Source: Fibrella aestuarina BUZ 2
GTDB taxonomy: Bacteria > Bacteroidota > Bacteroidia > Cytophagales > Spirosomataceae
DNA: 64,000 bases
Reading direction: 5' to 3'
NCBI RefSeq assembly: GCF_000331105.1
Contig: NC_020054.1
Coordinates: forward strand, 2,760,813-2,824,812
Shown: positions 1 to 8,955 of the stretch, piece after piece
Layout of the letters: each line of letters begins with the position of its first letter
How positions within the stretch are numbered: position 1 is the first letter of the stretch
Program-made: the position numbers and the translations under genes
Notes under the pieces: generated by a model
The model's input: only the letters and a program-made list of their open reading frames with translations
Database searches by the model: none
Told to the model about the DNA's origin: nothing

Positions 1-1460
1 TCGAGCTGAAAGACGCTATGGAGAACATGGGCGCTCAGCTCGTGAAAGAAGTAGCCTCAAAAACGGCTGACTCAGCCGGTGACGGTACCACGACGGCGAC
101 CGTACTGGCGCAGGCGATCTACTCGATCGGTGTGAAGAACGTAGCCGCCGGTGCCAACCCGATGGACCTGAAGCGGGGCATCGACAAGGCCGTACTGGCC
201 GTAACGGCCAACCTGTCGGAGCAGTCGCAGACGGTAGGTGACGACTTCAGCAAAATCGCGCAGGTAGCTACCATCTCAGCTAACCACGATGAGGAAATCG
301 GTACGATGATCGCCGAGGCGATGAAAAAAGTAGGTAAAGAAGGCGTGATCACGGTAGAAGAAGCGCGCGGTACCGAAACGGAAGTGAAAACCGTTGAAGG
401 GATGCAGTTTGACCGGGGTTACCTGTCGCCCTACTTCGTGACGAACACCGAGAAAATGGAAGTTGAACTGGACCGCCCGTTCATTCTGATCTCGGAGAAG
501 AAAGTATCGTCGATGAAAGAACTGCTGCCGGTGCTGGAGCAGGTGGCTCAGACGGGCCGTCCGCTGCTGATCATCGCAGAAGACGTTGACGGTGAAGCCC
601 TGGCTACACTCGTCGTAAACAAAATCCGTGGTGCCCTGAAAGTAGCGGCTGTGAAAGCACCGGGCTTCGGCGACCGTCGGAAAGCCATGCTGGAAGACAT
701 CGCCATCCTGACGGGTGGTACGGTGATCGCCGAAGAGCGTGGTTACAAACTGGAAAACGCCACGGCCGATTACCTCGGTCAGGCTGAGAAGATCATCATC
801 GACAAAGACAACACCACGATCGTAAACGGGGTGGGTCAGAAAGAAGATATCTCGGGCCGCGTTAACCAGATCAAAGCGCAAATCGAAAACACGACGTCTG
901 ACTACGACCGCGAGAAGCTGCAAGAGCGCCTGGCGAAACTGTCGGGTGGTGTGGCTATTCTCTACATCGGTGCTGCTACCGAAGTAGAAATGAAAGAGAA
1001 GAAAGACCGCGTTGATGATGCCCTGCACGCGACCCGCGCGGCCGTTGAAGAAGGCATCGTAACGGGTGGTGGTATCGCCCTGATCCGCGCTATCTCGGCC
1101 CTCGACGGTGTCAACACCATCAACGAAGACGAGAAAACCGGTGTGAACATCATCCGTGTCGCGCTGGAGGCTCCCCTCCGCACGATCGTAGCCAACGCCG
1201 GTGGCGAAGGTTCGGTTGTCGTGAACAAGGTTCGTGAAGGGGAAGGTGGCTTCGGCTACAACGCCAAGAACGACACCTACGAAGATCTGTTCGCGGCGGG
1301 TGTTATCGACCCGAAAAAAGTAACCCGTCTGGCCCTGGAGAACGCAGCGTCGATCGCTGGTCTGCTGCTGACGACGGAATGCCTCATCGCCGACGAGCCC
1401 GAAGAGGCACCGGCTGGTGGTCATGCACACCCCGGCGGAGGCATGGGCGGCATGATGTAA
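1..1460 (+). CDS. groL: 60 kDa chaperonin GroEL, 5' end missing
   Basis: This is the C-terminal part (about 485 residues, read from base 3) of the ATP-dependent group I chaperonin that folds cytosolic proteins with GroES. The family is about 545 residues long, so roughly 60 N-terminal residues lie left of the window. The nucleotide-binding motif [10 protein letters not shown], the stretch [16 protein letters not shown] and the Gly/Met-rich tail ending GGGMGGMM are all present, and the frame is intact. The gene is followed by a strong intrinsic terminator. Any groES partner would lie upstream, outside the window. Confidence 0.98.
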   Translation, partial: ELKDAMENMGAQLVKEVASKTADSAGDGTTTATVLAQAIYSIGVKNVAAGANPMDLKRGIDKAVLAVTANLSEQSQTVGDDFSKIAQVATISANHDEEIGTMIAEAMKKVGKEGVITVEEARGTETEVKTVEGMQFDRGYLSPYFVTNTEKMEVELDRPFILISEKKVSSMKELLPVLEQVAQTGRPLLIIAEDVDGEALATLVVNKIRGALKVAAVKAPGFGDRRKAMLEDIAILTGGTVIAEERGYKLENATADYLGQAEKIIIDKDNTTIVNGVGQKEDISGRVNQIKAQIENTTSDYDREKLQERLAKLSGGVAILYIGAATEVEMKEKKDRVDDALHATRAAVEEGIVTGGGIALIRAISALDGVNTINEDEKTGVNIIRVALEAPLRTIVANAGGEGSVVVNKVREGEGGFGYNAKNDTYEDLFAAGVIDPKKVTRLALENAASIAGLLLTTECLIADEPEEAPAGGHAHPGGGMGGMM

Positions 1461-1494
1461 GCCACGTACCCAGGTACGTTCGCTACCCGTATAG

Positions 1495-1528
1495 AAACGC
1501 CCCCGGTCGGACGATCGGGGGCGTTTTT
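1495..1528 (+). terminator. intrinsic terminator of groL
   Basis: A GC-rich stem (AAACGCCCCCG pairing with CGGGGGCGTTT) with a short loop is followed by a T run, 35 bases after the groL stop. This is a typical rho-independent terminator. Confidence 0.85.
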
Positions 1529-1693
1529 GCGTTTACCTATGTATTCTTCGTTGCGATCCAGCTTATCCGTGCGCAGGCCACAACGACCCGTCGGTCTATA
1601 GAAGAATGCCATTTACGAGCCTGTACGGATTCAGTAGATGCGCTACTGGCCAAATCTTTGTAAGTTTACAACTTGACGCTAAAGTCGCTCAGC

Positions 1694-2560
1694 ATGACCA
1701 CGTTCCCGAATACCGACCAGAATCCGCTCGCCAGCCTGGACGAGTGGGAAGACGACCTGCTCCTCCGCTATCCGGAGCCGGAAGCCAAGGCGAAAGAAGA
1801 GTATCGTAACTACGACGACCCGGCCCGCGATACCGTTCGTGAGTTTTACCGGCTCAACCACACCTACCAGACTTACGACTTCGTCCGGCAGAAAGAGCGC
1901 GAGTTCCTGGCGTTCGATAAGAAAGAGCTGCCGGTGTGGGGGGCAATGGAGTTTCTGAACACGCTCGTCGACGATTCTGACCCCGATACCGACCTCGATC
2001 AGTTGCAGCACCTGCTCCAAACCGCCGAAGCCATCCGCGCCGACGGCCACCCCGATTGGTTTGTGCTGACGGGCCTGTTGCACGACATGGGCAAGGTGCT
2101 GTGTCTGTTCGGTGAACCACAGTGGGCCGTGGTGGGCGATACGTTCCCCGTCGGCTGCGCACATTCCGACAAAATCGTTTACCCCGAATATTTCGAGCAG
2201 AACCCCGATTCGCACGACGAGCGCTACAACACCAAATACGGTGTCTATGAGCCCAACTGCGGGCTGCGGAACGTACACATGTCGTGGGGGCACGATGAGT
2301 ATCTGTACCAGATGATGAAGGATTACATGCCCGAGCCAGCCCTGTACATGATGCGGTATCACTCGTTCTACGCACAACACCGCGAGAACGCCTACGACCA
2401 CCTGCTCGACGACCACGACCGGGCCATGTTCAAATGGGTCAATGCGTTCAATCCTTACGATCTGTATTCGAAGAGCCCCAAGCCGCCCGTCGTGAGCGAG
2501 CTGAAGCCCTACTACGAAGACCTGATCGCCAAATACCTGCCTGCTACGCTGAAGCTGTAA
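1694..2560 (+). CDS. myo-inositol oxygenase (MIOX)
   Basis: The 288-residue protein matches the mixed-valent diiron myo-inositol oxygenase family, which cleaves myo-inositol with O2 to D-glucuronate in the cytosol. All six expected iron ligands are visible: His106 ([11 protein letters not shown]), His130 and Asp131 (GLLHDMGK), His200 ([10 protein letters not shown]), His223 (RYHSFY) and Asp256 (FNPYDLYSK). Length equals the animal enzyme (about 285). The ATG at 1694 was chosen; a TTG seven codons upstream would add only a weakly conserved tail. No inositol or glucuronate catabolic genes lie beside it, so the pathway must be completed elsewhere. Function is well supported by motif; the physiological role is inferred. 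Confidence 0.93.
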   Translation: MTTFPNTDQNPLASLDEWEDDLLLRYPEPEAKAKEEYRNYDDPARDTVREFYRLNHTYQTYDFVRQKEREFLAFDKKELPVWGAMEFLNTLVDDSDPDTDLDQLQHLLQTAEAIRADGHPDWFVLTGLLHDMGKVLCLFGEPQWAVVGDTFPVGCAHSDKIVYPEYFEQNPDSHDERYNTKYGVYEPNCGLRNVHMSWGHDEYLYQMMKDYMPEPALYMMRYHSFYAQHRENAYDHLLDDHDRAMFKWVNAFNPYDLYSKSPKPPVVSELKPYYEDLIAKYLPATLKL

Positions 2561-2578
2561 AGAACAGGTAACCCGCAC

Positions 2579-2614
2579 CGAAGCGCCCTCTTTTGGTTAA
2601 AGGAGGGCGCTTCT
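2579..2614 (+). terminator. terminator-like hairpin after MIOX
   Basis: Stem AAGCGCCCTC (2581-2590) pairs with GAGGGCGCTT (2603-2612) around a 12-base loop, 20 bases after the MIOX stop. The T tract after it is short. Confidence 0.6.
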
Positions 2615-2695
2615 GCGTTAGCAGGCCCGCTACCTTTGTTCCCGCAGCCAGTGACTCACTGACTGACCCTTAAGATTGTACTCCTGTTTGTATCG

Positions 2696-3805
2696 ATGAG
2701 CCAACCGATCCTCCGCGACCTGACCAACTACCTCGACGCCTTTGCGCCCCCTGCCTACCAGGAAGCCTACGACAACGCCGGCCTGATCGTGGGCGACCCG
2801 AACGTACCCATCACGGGCGTGTTGGTGTCGCTCGATGCCACCGAAGCTGTTGTCGATGAGGCGATTGCCAAAGGCTGCAACGTCATTGTCGCGCACCATC
2901 CCATTGTCTTTAAAGGCCTGAAAAAACTGAACGGGAAAAACTACGTGGAGCGGACGGTGATTAAGGCGTTGAAAAACGATGTCGCCCTCTTTGCCGCCCA
3001 TACCAACCTCGACAACGTGGCGGGCGGCGTCAATTTTCATATTGCCCAACGGCTCGGCCTGCAAAACGTGCAGATACTGGCTCCCAAAGCTCAGACGCTC
3101 AGCAAGCTCGTCGTCTACACCCCCGAGGCCGATCTGAACGGCGTCCTGACGGCGTTGTATGAAGCCGGAGCGGGCCGCATTGCTACCTACGACCACTGCT
3201 CGTTTCGGGTAGGCGGCACCGGTACGTTCCGGCCGCTCGACGGGGCCAACCCGGTGGTGGGGGCCGTGGGCCACGACGAGACCGTGCAGGAACTGCGGCT
3301 CGAAGTGCTGCTGCCAACGTACCTGGAAGGCGCCGCCGTGCGGGCCATGCAACAGGCCCATTCCTACGAAGTCCCCGCCTACGACCTATACGCGCTCAAC
3401 AACACGAACCAGACCGTCGGGTCGGGGGCAGTGGGCGACCTGCCCGAATCGATGGATGAACGTACCTGGCTCCGGCATCTGAAAACCAGTATGGGCGCTA
3501 CGGTGGTGCGCCATACGCCCCTGCGCGACCGGCCCATCCGGCGTGTAGCCGTATGTGGCGGAGCAGGCAGTTTTCTGCTGGGCGATGCCCTGCGCGCCGG
3601 TGCGGATGCGTTCGTAACGGCCGATTATAAGTACCACGAGTTCTTCGACGCTGAGGGCCGTTTGGTCATCTGCGACATCGGACATTACGAAAGCGAAGTC
3701 TTTACCAAAGACCTGATCCAACAGCATTTGGCCCAAAAATTCACTACCTTTGCGGTAATTTTGTCAGAAACCAATACGAACCCCGTTTCGTACTATTTTG
3801 ACTGA
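2696..3805 (+). CDS. Nif3-like dinuclear metal-centre protein (DUF34)
   Basis: The 369-residue protein belongs to the Nif3/YbgI/DUF34 family (often labelled GTP cyclohydrolase I type 2 homologue). These are hexameric ring proteins with a two-metal site; the in vivo reaction is not settled. Metal-ligand motifs are present: AHHPIVFKG near residue 66, AAHTNLDNVAGGV near 101 and GHYESEVFT near 330. The length matches the long form, with a CutA/PII-like insert between the two halves. The next gene (a coiled-coil zinc-ribbon protein) lies 109 bases downstream on the same strand, a pairing I recall as common in Bacteroidota but could not check here. Confidence 0.9.
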   Translation: MSQPILRDLTNYLDAFAPPAYQEAYDNAGLIVGDPNVPITGVLVSLDATEAVVDEAIAKGCNVIVAHHPIVFKGLKKLNGKNYVERTVIKALKNDVALFAAHTNLDNVAGGVNFHIAQRLGLQNVQILAPKAQTLSKLVVYTPEADLNGVLTALYEAGAGRIATYDHCSFRVGGTGTFRPLDGANPVVGAVGHDETVQELRLEVLLPTYLEGAAVRAMQQAHSYEVPAYDLYALNNTNQTVGSGAVGDLPESMDERTWLRHLKTSMGATVVRHTPLRDRPIRRVAVCGGAGSFLLGDALRAGADAFVTADYKYHEFFDAEGRLVICDIGHYESEVFTKDLIQQHLAQKFTTFAVILSETNTNPVSYYFD

Positions 3806-3914
3806 ATAATGAACCAGTCCTGCTGACGATGACTTGGGCGCCACCTCGAGCGGCCGAACTTTCAGCGCACCGCGTGCATTATTCATTATACATTAAAAAA
3901 ACATACTCCCCCGA

Positions 3915-4670
3915 ATGGAACTAACGGTAGCGCAAAAGTTAGATGCACTTCTTAAACTGCAAACCATTGACTCTCAGTTAGACGATATCCGCAAAATGCG
4001 CGGCGACTTGCCTGAAGAAGTTCGCGATCTTGAAGACGAAATCATCGGGTTCGAGACACGGATCGGCAAGTTCAACAGTGAGATCAGCGCGCTACAAGAA
4101 GAAGTAGATCGGTATAAGAGCACGAAGAAAGACGCCGACAAGCTCATCGCCCGCTACAAAGAGCAGCAGATGAACGTGCGGAACAACCGCGAATTCGACG
4201 CCATCTCGAAAGAGATCGAACTGCAATCGCTCGAGATCGAACTGGCCGATAAGAAAATTGGCGAATCGCAATTCCGGATTCAGTCGAAGCAGGAAGAGAT
4301 CAACGCCACGCAGGAAACGCTCAATACCCGCAAAGAAGACCTGCGCGTGAAAAAGCAGGAACTCGACCAACTGGTTGCCGAAAGCGAAGCCGACGAGAAG
4401 CAACTCGCCGTGGAACGCGAAGCCCAGTCGAAAAACGTAGAAGAGCGTCTGTTGCTGTCGTACAACAAAATCCGGAACAACGCGCTCAACGGTCTTGCCG
4501 TGGTAACCGTAAAACGCGGTGCGTGTGGTGGCTGCTTCAACGTAGTGCCGCCGCAGCGCCAGGCCGACATCAAAGACAAGAAGAAAATCATTGTCTGCGA
4601 ACACTGTGGCCGTATTCTGGCCGACGTCGACGCCGTTGTGGAAGTAGCCACTACGGGCCGGGGACGGTAG
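3915..4670 (+). CDS. coiled-coil protein with C-terminal zinc ribbon (DUF164 type)
   Basis: The 251-residue protein begins with about 180 residues of charged heptad-rich sequence (long antiparallel coiled coil) and ends in a C4 zinc ribbon with CGGC and CEHCG knuckles. This is the zf-RING_7/DUF164 family, thought to bind nucleic acid or act as a scaffold; the function is unproven. It probably forms a unit with the Nif3-like gene upstream. It is followed within three bases by a long perfect inverted repeat that should end its transcript. Confidence 0.88.
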   Translation: MELTVAQKLDALLKLQTIDSQLDDIRKMRGDLPEEVRDLEDEIIGFETRIGKFNSEISALQEEVDRYKSTKKDADKLIARYKEQQMNVRNNREFDAISKEIELQSLEIELADKKIGESQFRIQSKQEEINATQETLNTRKEDLRVKKQELDQLVAESEADEKQLAVEREAQSKNVEERLLLSYNKIRNNALNGLAVVTVKRGACGGCFNVVPPQRQADIKDKKKIIVCEHCGRILADVDAVVEVATTGRGR

Positions 4671-4672
4671 TT

Positions 4673-4771
4673 GAATGAACAATGTATAGTGCACAATGCA
4701 CAATGGGGGCTGACGCAAGAGTAATATGCGTCAGCCCCCATTGTGCATTGTGCACTATACATTGTTCATTC
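4673..4771. repeat. perfect 45-bp inverted repeat between convergent genes
   Basis: Arms at 4673-4717 and 4727-4771 are exact reverse complements with a 9-base loop (AGAGTAATA). The outer two thirds are ATG-rich low-complexity sequence (GAATGAACAATGTATAGTGC) and the inner third is GC-rich (GGGGGCTGACGCA). The element fills the whole gap between two convergent genes and probably works as a bidirectional terminator or mRNA-end protector. Its length and perfection are beyond what a terminator needs. Confidence 0.85.
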
Positions 4772-4774
4772 AGA

Positions 4775-5698
4775 TTATTTCATCTTCGTCCGCTTCACCA
4801 GGTAGGCGCTCAGGATGGGTTCGAAGCCCTCGGCAATGTCGGCTTCGATGAAGTCGATGCGGTACTGGGCACAGCGGAGTTTGAGCGCCTGTAAATAATC
4901 GCCCACGGCCTGCTTGTAGGCCTCACGTACCTGGTTGGGCTGAAGCTTCACCCGGGCGTTGGTTTCCAGATCGATAAATTCGTGCGGCTGATCGGCGAAG
5001 GCGAAGGCCTGCTCGGTGCTGCGGTCCGTCACGTGAAAGATCAGCACCTCGTGCAGGTTGTGGCGCAGGTGTTGCAAGGCCGAAAACAAGGCATCTTGCC
5101 GCGCCGGGTCAGCGCCGGCCGTGTCGAACATGTCGCTGAACAGCACCACCAATGACCGCTTGTTGATCTTCTCGGCTATTTCGTGAATCACCTCGGCGGT
5201 GCTCGTACGCCGGTTGGGCGCGTTTGATTTCAGCAGCTGATTCAGGTGCTCAAAGATCTTGTGCACGTGCCCCGGCGTCGATTTGGTAGGCGTTTGCAAC
5301 TCAATCTCGTTAGCAAACGTGCAAAGGCTCACAGCATCGCGCTGCCGTTGGAGCAGATACGCCAGACTCGCCGCGCCCATCGCGCTGAAGGTCACCTTCC
5401 CAAAATCCTTCTCGGGGTAATACATCGACGACGACACGTCGAGCAGCAGGTGGCAGCGGAGGTTGGTTTCCTCTTCATACCGCTTGACAAAGAGCTTGTC
5501 GGTTTTGCCGAATACCTTCCAGTCGATGTGGCGGGTGCTTTCGCCAGCGTTGTAGAGCCGGTGCTCGGCAAACTCGACCGAGAAGCCGTGAAAGGGTGAC
5601 TTGTGTAGGCCCGTAATGAACCCTTCGACCAACTGACGGGCCAGAAATTCGACGTTCCCGAACGAACGTACCTGCGCTAAGTTGAGTGTTGCTGCCAA
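4775..5698 (-). CDS. DUF58 domain protein, VWA-like
   Basis: The 307-residue protein is a DUF58 family member with the hallmark segment GFSVEFAEHRLYNAGE followed by IDWKVFGKTDKLFVKRYEEE, and a von Willebrand A-like fold with a MIDAS-type motif LLLDVSSSM near residue 107. In other genomes such proteins accompany MoxR ATPases and Bat proteins; no MoxR gene is visible here, so it is an isolated copy. No in-frame ATG or GTG exists between the upstream stop and the conserved region, so the start appears to be the TTG at 5698. Biochemical role unknown. Confidence 0.85.
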   Translation of the reverse strand: MAATLNLAQVRSFGNVEFLARQLVEGFITGLHKSPFHGFSVEFAEHRLYNAGESTRHIDWKVFGKTDKLFVKRYEEETNLRCHLLLDVSSSMYYPEKDFGKVTFSAMGAASLAYLLQRQRDAVSLCTFANEIELQTPTKSTPGHVHKIFEHLNQLLKSNAPNRRTSTAEVIHEIAEKINKRSLVVLFSDMFDTAGADPARQDALFSALQHLRHNLHEVLIFHVTDRSTEQAFAFADQPHEFIDLETNARVKLQPNQVREAYKQAVGDYLQALKLRCAQYRIDFIEADIAEGFEPILSAYLVKRTKMK

Positions 5699-5788
5699 GG
5701 GGTCAAATGCCGAAGCGCGCTTCGGTTGTTTTAGACAATACTACGCTTTCTGAACGTCCGAAGGTGAGGCTTCGGTACGAGTGAACAA

Positions 5789-5864
5789 AAAAACCTGATT
5801 CGTGGGTCTGGTGCCTTGCAAAAGGGAATTGCAAAAAGGGGGCCAGCCCGTGAATCAGGTTTTA
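5789..5864 (-). terminator. terminator-like hairpin downstream of the RlpA-like gene
   Basis: AAACCTGATTC (5791-5801) pairs with GAATCAGGTTT (5852-5862), with a second imperfect inner stem GGGTCTGG/CCAGCCC. Read on the minus strand it ends in a T-rich stretch, 85 bases after the stop of the RlpA-like gene. Confidence 0.6.
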
Positions 5865-5948
5865 TAGAAAACGGACTGTACTCGTCCGCACAGCCAAATC
5901 GGCAGCGGTACAACCTACGTCGCTCAGCTTGTGGTTATACCGGTTGGT

Positions 5949-6395
5949 TTACTGAACCGGCATCAGATCCGGTACCAGTGGCGAACGCCCATCGAGCGTC
6001 AGCGAATTATCGAGCATGGACACCATTCGGTTAGGGTTCACCACTCGAAGTGTAACATTGGCGACGCCTCTACCGAGCAGGCCAATGGCTTTGGCGGCGG
6101 CATGCGTCATATCGACGATGCGGCCTTTGTGAAAAGGACCCCGGTCGTTGATGCGGATGATCACCGACCGTTGGTTGGTAACATTGGTTATTTCAACCAA
6201 CGTATTGAAAGGGAGTGTGCGGTGAGCACCCGTGAAGATGTGCTGCTTAACCCGTTCACCACTGCTTGTGCGGCATCCACTAAACTTGGTAGCGTAGTAA
6301 GAGGCTTTACCTGACTGCTGTACGGGGCCTTCCTGAGTGGCCTTTGCCGGTTTCAAACTGCCCGCGAACAGCAGTAGGGACATTAGTAAACTCAT
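5949..6395 (-). CDS. RlpA-like septal/peptidoglycan protein with double-psi barrel
   Basis: The 148-residue exported protein has an N-terminal hydrophobic signal (MSLLMSLLLFAGS) and one RlpA-like double-psi beta-barrel. Conserved elements include GKASYYATKFSG, FTGAHRTLPFNTLVEITN and the NDRGPF box that carries the catalytic Asp in RlpA lytic transglycosylases. There is no SPOR domain, so this is the short form of the family, and glycan-strand cleavage is inferred rather than shown. It is divergent from the PUR-domain gene, with 268 bases between the two starts that should contain both promoters. No convincing promoter could be assigned there by eye. Confidence 0.85.
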   Translation of the reverse strand: MSLLMSLLLFAGSLKPAKATQEGPVQQSGKASYYATKFSGCRTSSGERVKQHIFTGAHRTLPFNTLVEITNVTNQRSVIIRINDRGPFHKGRIVDMTHAAAKAIGLLGRGVANVTLRVVNPNRMVSMLDNSLTLDGRSPLVPDLMPVQ

Positions 6396-6663
6396 ACAGT
6401 TTTTGGTTAGTGAAACAATTAAAAGAAGACCCGTTCAAAACGCTTCATAACGCCCTCTTTCACCAAAAAATGCAATTCCCTGATAACAAAGGTAGGGATA
6501 AATGGCTGATTGTCCAAACGTTACCACAGAGTTGTGTAGTCTCTTCTACACTAAGCTTATCTGCCAAATATGACTTTTTGGGAAAATTATTTTGTGGCTT
6601 TCCTTTTTAGTTACGCCCGCTCCGGTCGTATTTTGATGAGCTAACCGCATAACCACCGACTGC

Positions 6664-6987
6664 ATGGACGAACGAGAAAACGATAAAATTTACTCAAAAC
6701 GAGTGCGTGCGGGCAAACGTACCTACTTTTTTGACGTAAAAGCGACGCGAGGCAACGACTACTATATCATCCTGACGGAAAGCCGTCGTTTCCCGCAGGG
6801 AGAGGGGTTTACCTATGATAAGCAGAAAATGTTTCTCTATAAAGAGGACTTTGCCAAGTTTGTCCAATCCTTGCAGGAGACCATCGATTACGTGAAAAAT
6901 GAGCTGATGCCCGACGTTGATTTTACCCAATTTGACCGCAAAGAGGCCGTCTCAGACGACTTCAATTCGGAGCTAAAATGGGAATAA
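6664..6987 (+). CDS. PUR-alpha-like nucleic-acid-binding protein (DUF3276)
   Basis: The 107-residue protein matches the DUF3276/PUR family that is widespread in Bacteroidota and related to Borrelia BpuR. The beta-rich repeat is visible in KRTYFFDVKATRGNDYYIILTE and the helix in FAKFVQSLQETIDYVKNEL (each quoted here only as a landmark). Such proteins bind single-stranded or double-stranded DNA or RNA. The gene stands alone, is divergent from the RlpA-like gene, and has its own terminator. Confidence 0.85.
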   Translation: MDERENDKIYSKRVRAGKRTYFFDVKATRGNDYYIILTESRRFPQGEGFTYDKQKMFLYKEDFAKFVQSLQETIDYVKNELMPDVDFTQFDRKEAVSDDFNSELKWE

Positions 6988-7011
6988 TACAATTTGGCTG
7001 GTAAAGCCAGG

Positions 7012-7042
7012 AAAGCCTCAGCGGGTTGCTGAGGCTTTTTTA
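7012..7042 (+). terminator. intrinsic terminator after the PUR-domain gene
   Basis: AAAGCCTCAGC (7012-7022) pairs with GCTGAGGCTTT around a five-base loop and runs into six T residues. It lies 25 bases past the stop. Confidence 0.85.
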
Positions 7043-7059
7043 TTGTAATTTTGCGGCTA

Positions 7060-7150
7060 AACGAGATGCAACCCTTTGCGTCTCGTTCAACGTCAGCAAC
7101 GAGTATACGGATACAATCATCCGGTGCTGAGGCGCAAAGGGTTGCGTCTC
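7060..7150. repeat. pair of inverted GCAACCCTTTGCG repeats ahead of ychF
   Basis: The 13-mer GCAACCCTTTGCG (7068-7080) recurs inverted at 7133-7145. The first copy sits inside its own hairpin with arms AACGAGA/TCTCGTT (7060-7087). The two copies can form one larger hairpin that ends about 10 bases before the ychF start codon. It resembles a REP-type intergenic palindrome; a role in the ychF leader is possible. Confidence 0.6.
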
Positions 7151-7160
7151 TACAAATCAT

Positions 7161-8261
7161 ATGGGACTACAATGTGGTATCGTGGGCTTGCCCAACGTAG
7201 GTAAGTCGACACTCTTCAATGCGATTTCGAGCGGCAAGGCCGAAGCCGCCAATTATCCTTTCTGCACAATTGAGCCCAATGTGGGCGTGGTAACGGTGCC
7301 CGATACACGGCTCGACTCGCTCGAAGCGCTGGTGAAACCGCAACGGGTGGTGCCGACCATCATTGAGTTTGTCGACATCGCCGGGCTGGTGAAAGGAGCC
7401 AGCCAGGGGGCGGGGCTGGGCAATAAATTCCTGGCCAATATTCGGGAGGTCGATGCCATCATTCACGTGGTACGCTGCTTTGAAGACGACAACATCGTGC
7501 ACGTGGAAGGGCGCGTCGATCCGGTGTTCGACAAAGAAATCATCGACGCCGAACTGCAACTGAAAGATCTGGATTCGGTCGATAAGAAGATTCAGAAAGT
7601 AGAGCGGAATGCCAAATCGGGCGATGCGAAAGCCAAAGCCATGCTGGAGACGCTGAAGGTATACAAATCGGCACTTGAGCAGGGCAAAAGCGCCCGCGCA
7701 GTGCAGGTATCGCCCGAAGAGAAGGAAGAAGCGATTGGTGATATCGACCTGCTGACGGCCAAGCCCGTGCTGTATGTCGCCAACGTCGATGAAGCGTCGC
7801 TGCCATCGGGCAATAGTTATTCAGAGCAACTACGCGAAGCCGCCAAAGCCGAAGGTGCCGAGATGGTCATTATTTCGGCGAGCATCGAGTCGCAGATTGC
7901 CGAGATGACCGACCCCGAAGAGCGGGAACTGTTTCTGAGCGAATATGGCCTCACCGAATCGGGCCTGAGCAAGCTCATCAAGGCGTCGTACGCGCTGTTG
8001 GGGCTTATCACCTACTTCACGGCGGGGGTGAAAGAAGTACGCGCCTGGACGATCCGGCAGGGCTGGAAAGCCCCCGCAGCGGCTGGCGTGATCCACTCCG
8101 ATTTTGAGAAGAAATTCATTCGGGCGCAGGTGATGAAACTGCCTGATTTTGAGCAGTACAAGACTGAAGCCGCCGTGCGCGAAGCCGGTAAGCTATCGGT
8201 CGAAGGCAAGGAATATGTCGTGCAGGACGGCGACATCATGGAATTCCTGCACGGGGCGTAA
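7161..8261 (+). CDS. ychF: redox-regulated ATPase YchF (Obg family)
   Basis: The 366-residue protein is the universal P-loop protein YchF/OLA1, a cytosolic ATPase that associates with ribosomes. The P-loop GLPNVGKST is at residues 8-16, the switch region includes [20 protein letters not shown], and the C-terminal TGS domain is present ([33 protein letters not shown]). Length equals E. coli YchF (363). The gene is monocistronic, followed by a long hairpin. Confidence 0.97.
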   Translation: MGLQCGIVGLPNVGKSTLFNAISSGKAEAANYPFCTIEPNVGVVTVPDTRLDSLEALVKPQRVVPTIIEFVDIAGLVKGASQGAGLGNKFLANIREVDAIIHVVRCFEDDNIVHVEGRVDPVFDKEIIDAELQLKDLDSVDKKIQKVERNAKSGDAKAKAMLETLKVYKSALEQGKSARAVQVSPEEKEEAIGDIDLLTAKPVLYVANVDEASLPSGNSYSEQLREAAKAEGAEMVIISASIESQIAEMTDPEERELFLSEYGLTESGLSKLIKASYALLGLITYFTAGVKEVRAWTIRQGWKAPAAAGVIHSDFEKKFIRAQVMKLPDFEQYKTEAAVREAGKLSVEGKEYVVQDGDIMEFLHGA

Positions 8262-8268
8262 CTTAAAG

Positions 8269-8340
8269 AATGAACGAGCGAATGAGTGGAAGAGTGACGC
8301 GAATCCATCCCTCTTCCACTTATTCGCTCGTTCACTCATT
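8269..8340. repeat. 24-bp inverted repeat between ychF and the TetR gene
   Basis: Arms 8271-8294 and 8311-8334 match at 23 of 24 positions, the exception being a G:T pair. The sequence is built from GAACGAGCG/GAATGAGTG-like words, the same style as the repeat at 4673-4771. It may terminate ychF, and it ends only a few bases before the TetR start codon. Confidence 0.7.
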
Positions 8341-8345
8341 GATCA

Positions 8346-8918
8346 ATGGCACGACCGAAAGCTTTTGCGGAACAGGATGCGCTGCATGCGGCAATGGAAA
8401 CGTTCTGGCGGCAGGGGTACCACCAAACATCGATGCAGGATCTGGTCGATTCGATGGGAATCAACCGGGCCAGCCTCTATGATACCTTTGCCGATAAGCA
8501 CACCCTTTACAAACTGACGCTCGAACGGTATCACGACCTGAACCGGGCCGATATTGCCGAGGCTGTCGCGGGGCTGTATTCGGCACGGGCCAAAATCCAG
8601 ACCATTTTTGACCGGGCAGTGCAGGAAACGCTCGACGATTCCGAACGACGCGGCTGTTTCATGACCAACGCTACGCTCGAGATGCGCCCACACTACGCCG
8701 ACGTAGCCCCGATCATCGAGCGGCACTTCAACTACCTGGGTACGTTGTTTCGGTCGTTGCTCTACGAAGCCATTGACCAACACGAGTGTCGCACCGATCT
8801 GCCCGTCGACGAAACCGTTGCGTTTCTGGTCAGTCAGCTCACCGGCCTGCGGGTGCTGGGCAAAACCAACGACCCTACGCTACAGGCCGTCGTTGCCGTA
8901 ACGATGGGCGTTTTGTAG
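8346..8918 (+). CDS. TetR/AcrR family transcriptional regulator
   Basis: The 190-residue protein has a TetR-type N-terminal helix-turn-helix (ALHAAMETFWRQGYHQTSMQ, then DLVDSMGINRASLYDTFADK, residues 12-52) and a ligand-binding C-terminal half of the TetR_C type seen in AcuR/NemR-like repressors, with Cys residues at CFMTN and HECRTD that could sense electrophiles. No target gene is obvious: upstream is ychF, and the fucosidase gene is convergent 37 bases away. Confidence 0.9.
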   Translation: MARPKAFAEQDALHAAMETFWRQGYHQTSMQDLVDSMGINRASLYDTFADKHTLYKLTLERYHDLNRADIAEAVAGLYSARAKIQTIFDRAVQETLDDSERRGCFMTNATLEMRPHYADVAPIIERHFNYLGTLFRSLLYEAIDQHECRTDLPVDETVAFLVSQLTGLRVLGKTNDPTLQAVVAVTMGVL

Positions 8919-8955
8919 AACTCGCAATAGCTTGCACAGTCCGCCGCTGTGGGGC

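Noticed and set aside
276..1430. A 384-codon open frame on the minus strand
   Set aside because: It is the antisense shadow of groEL; the composition mirrors its codons and there is no domain.
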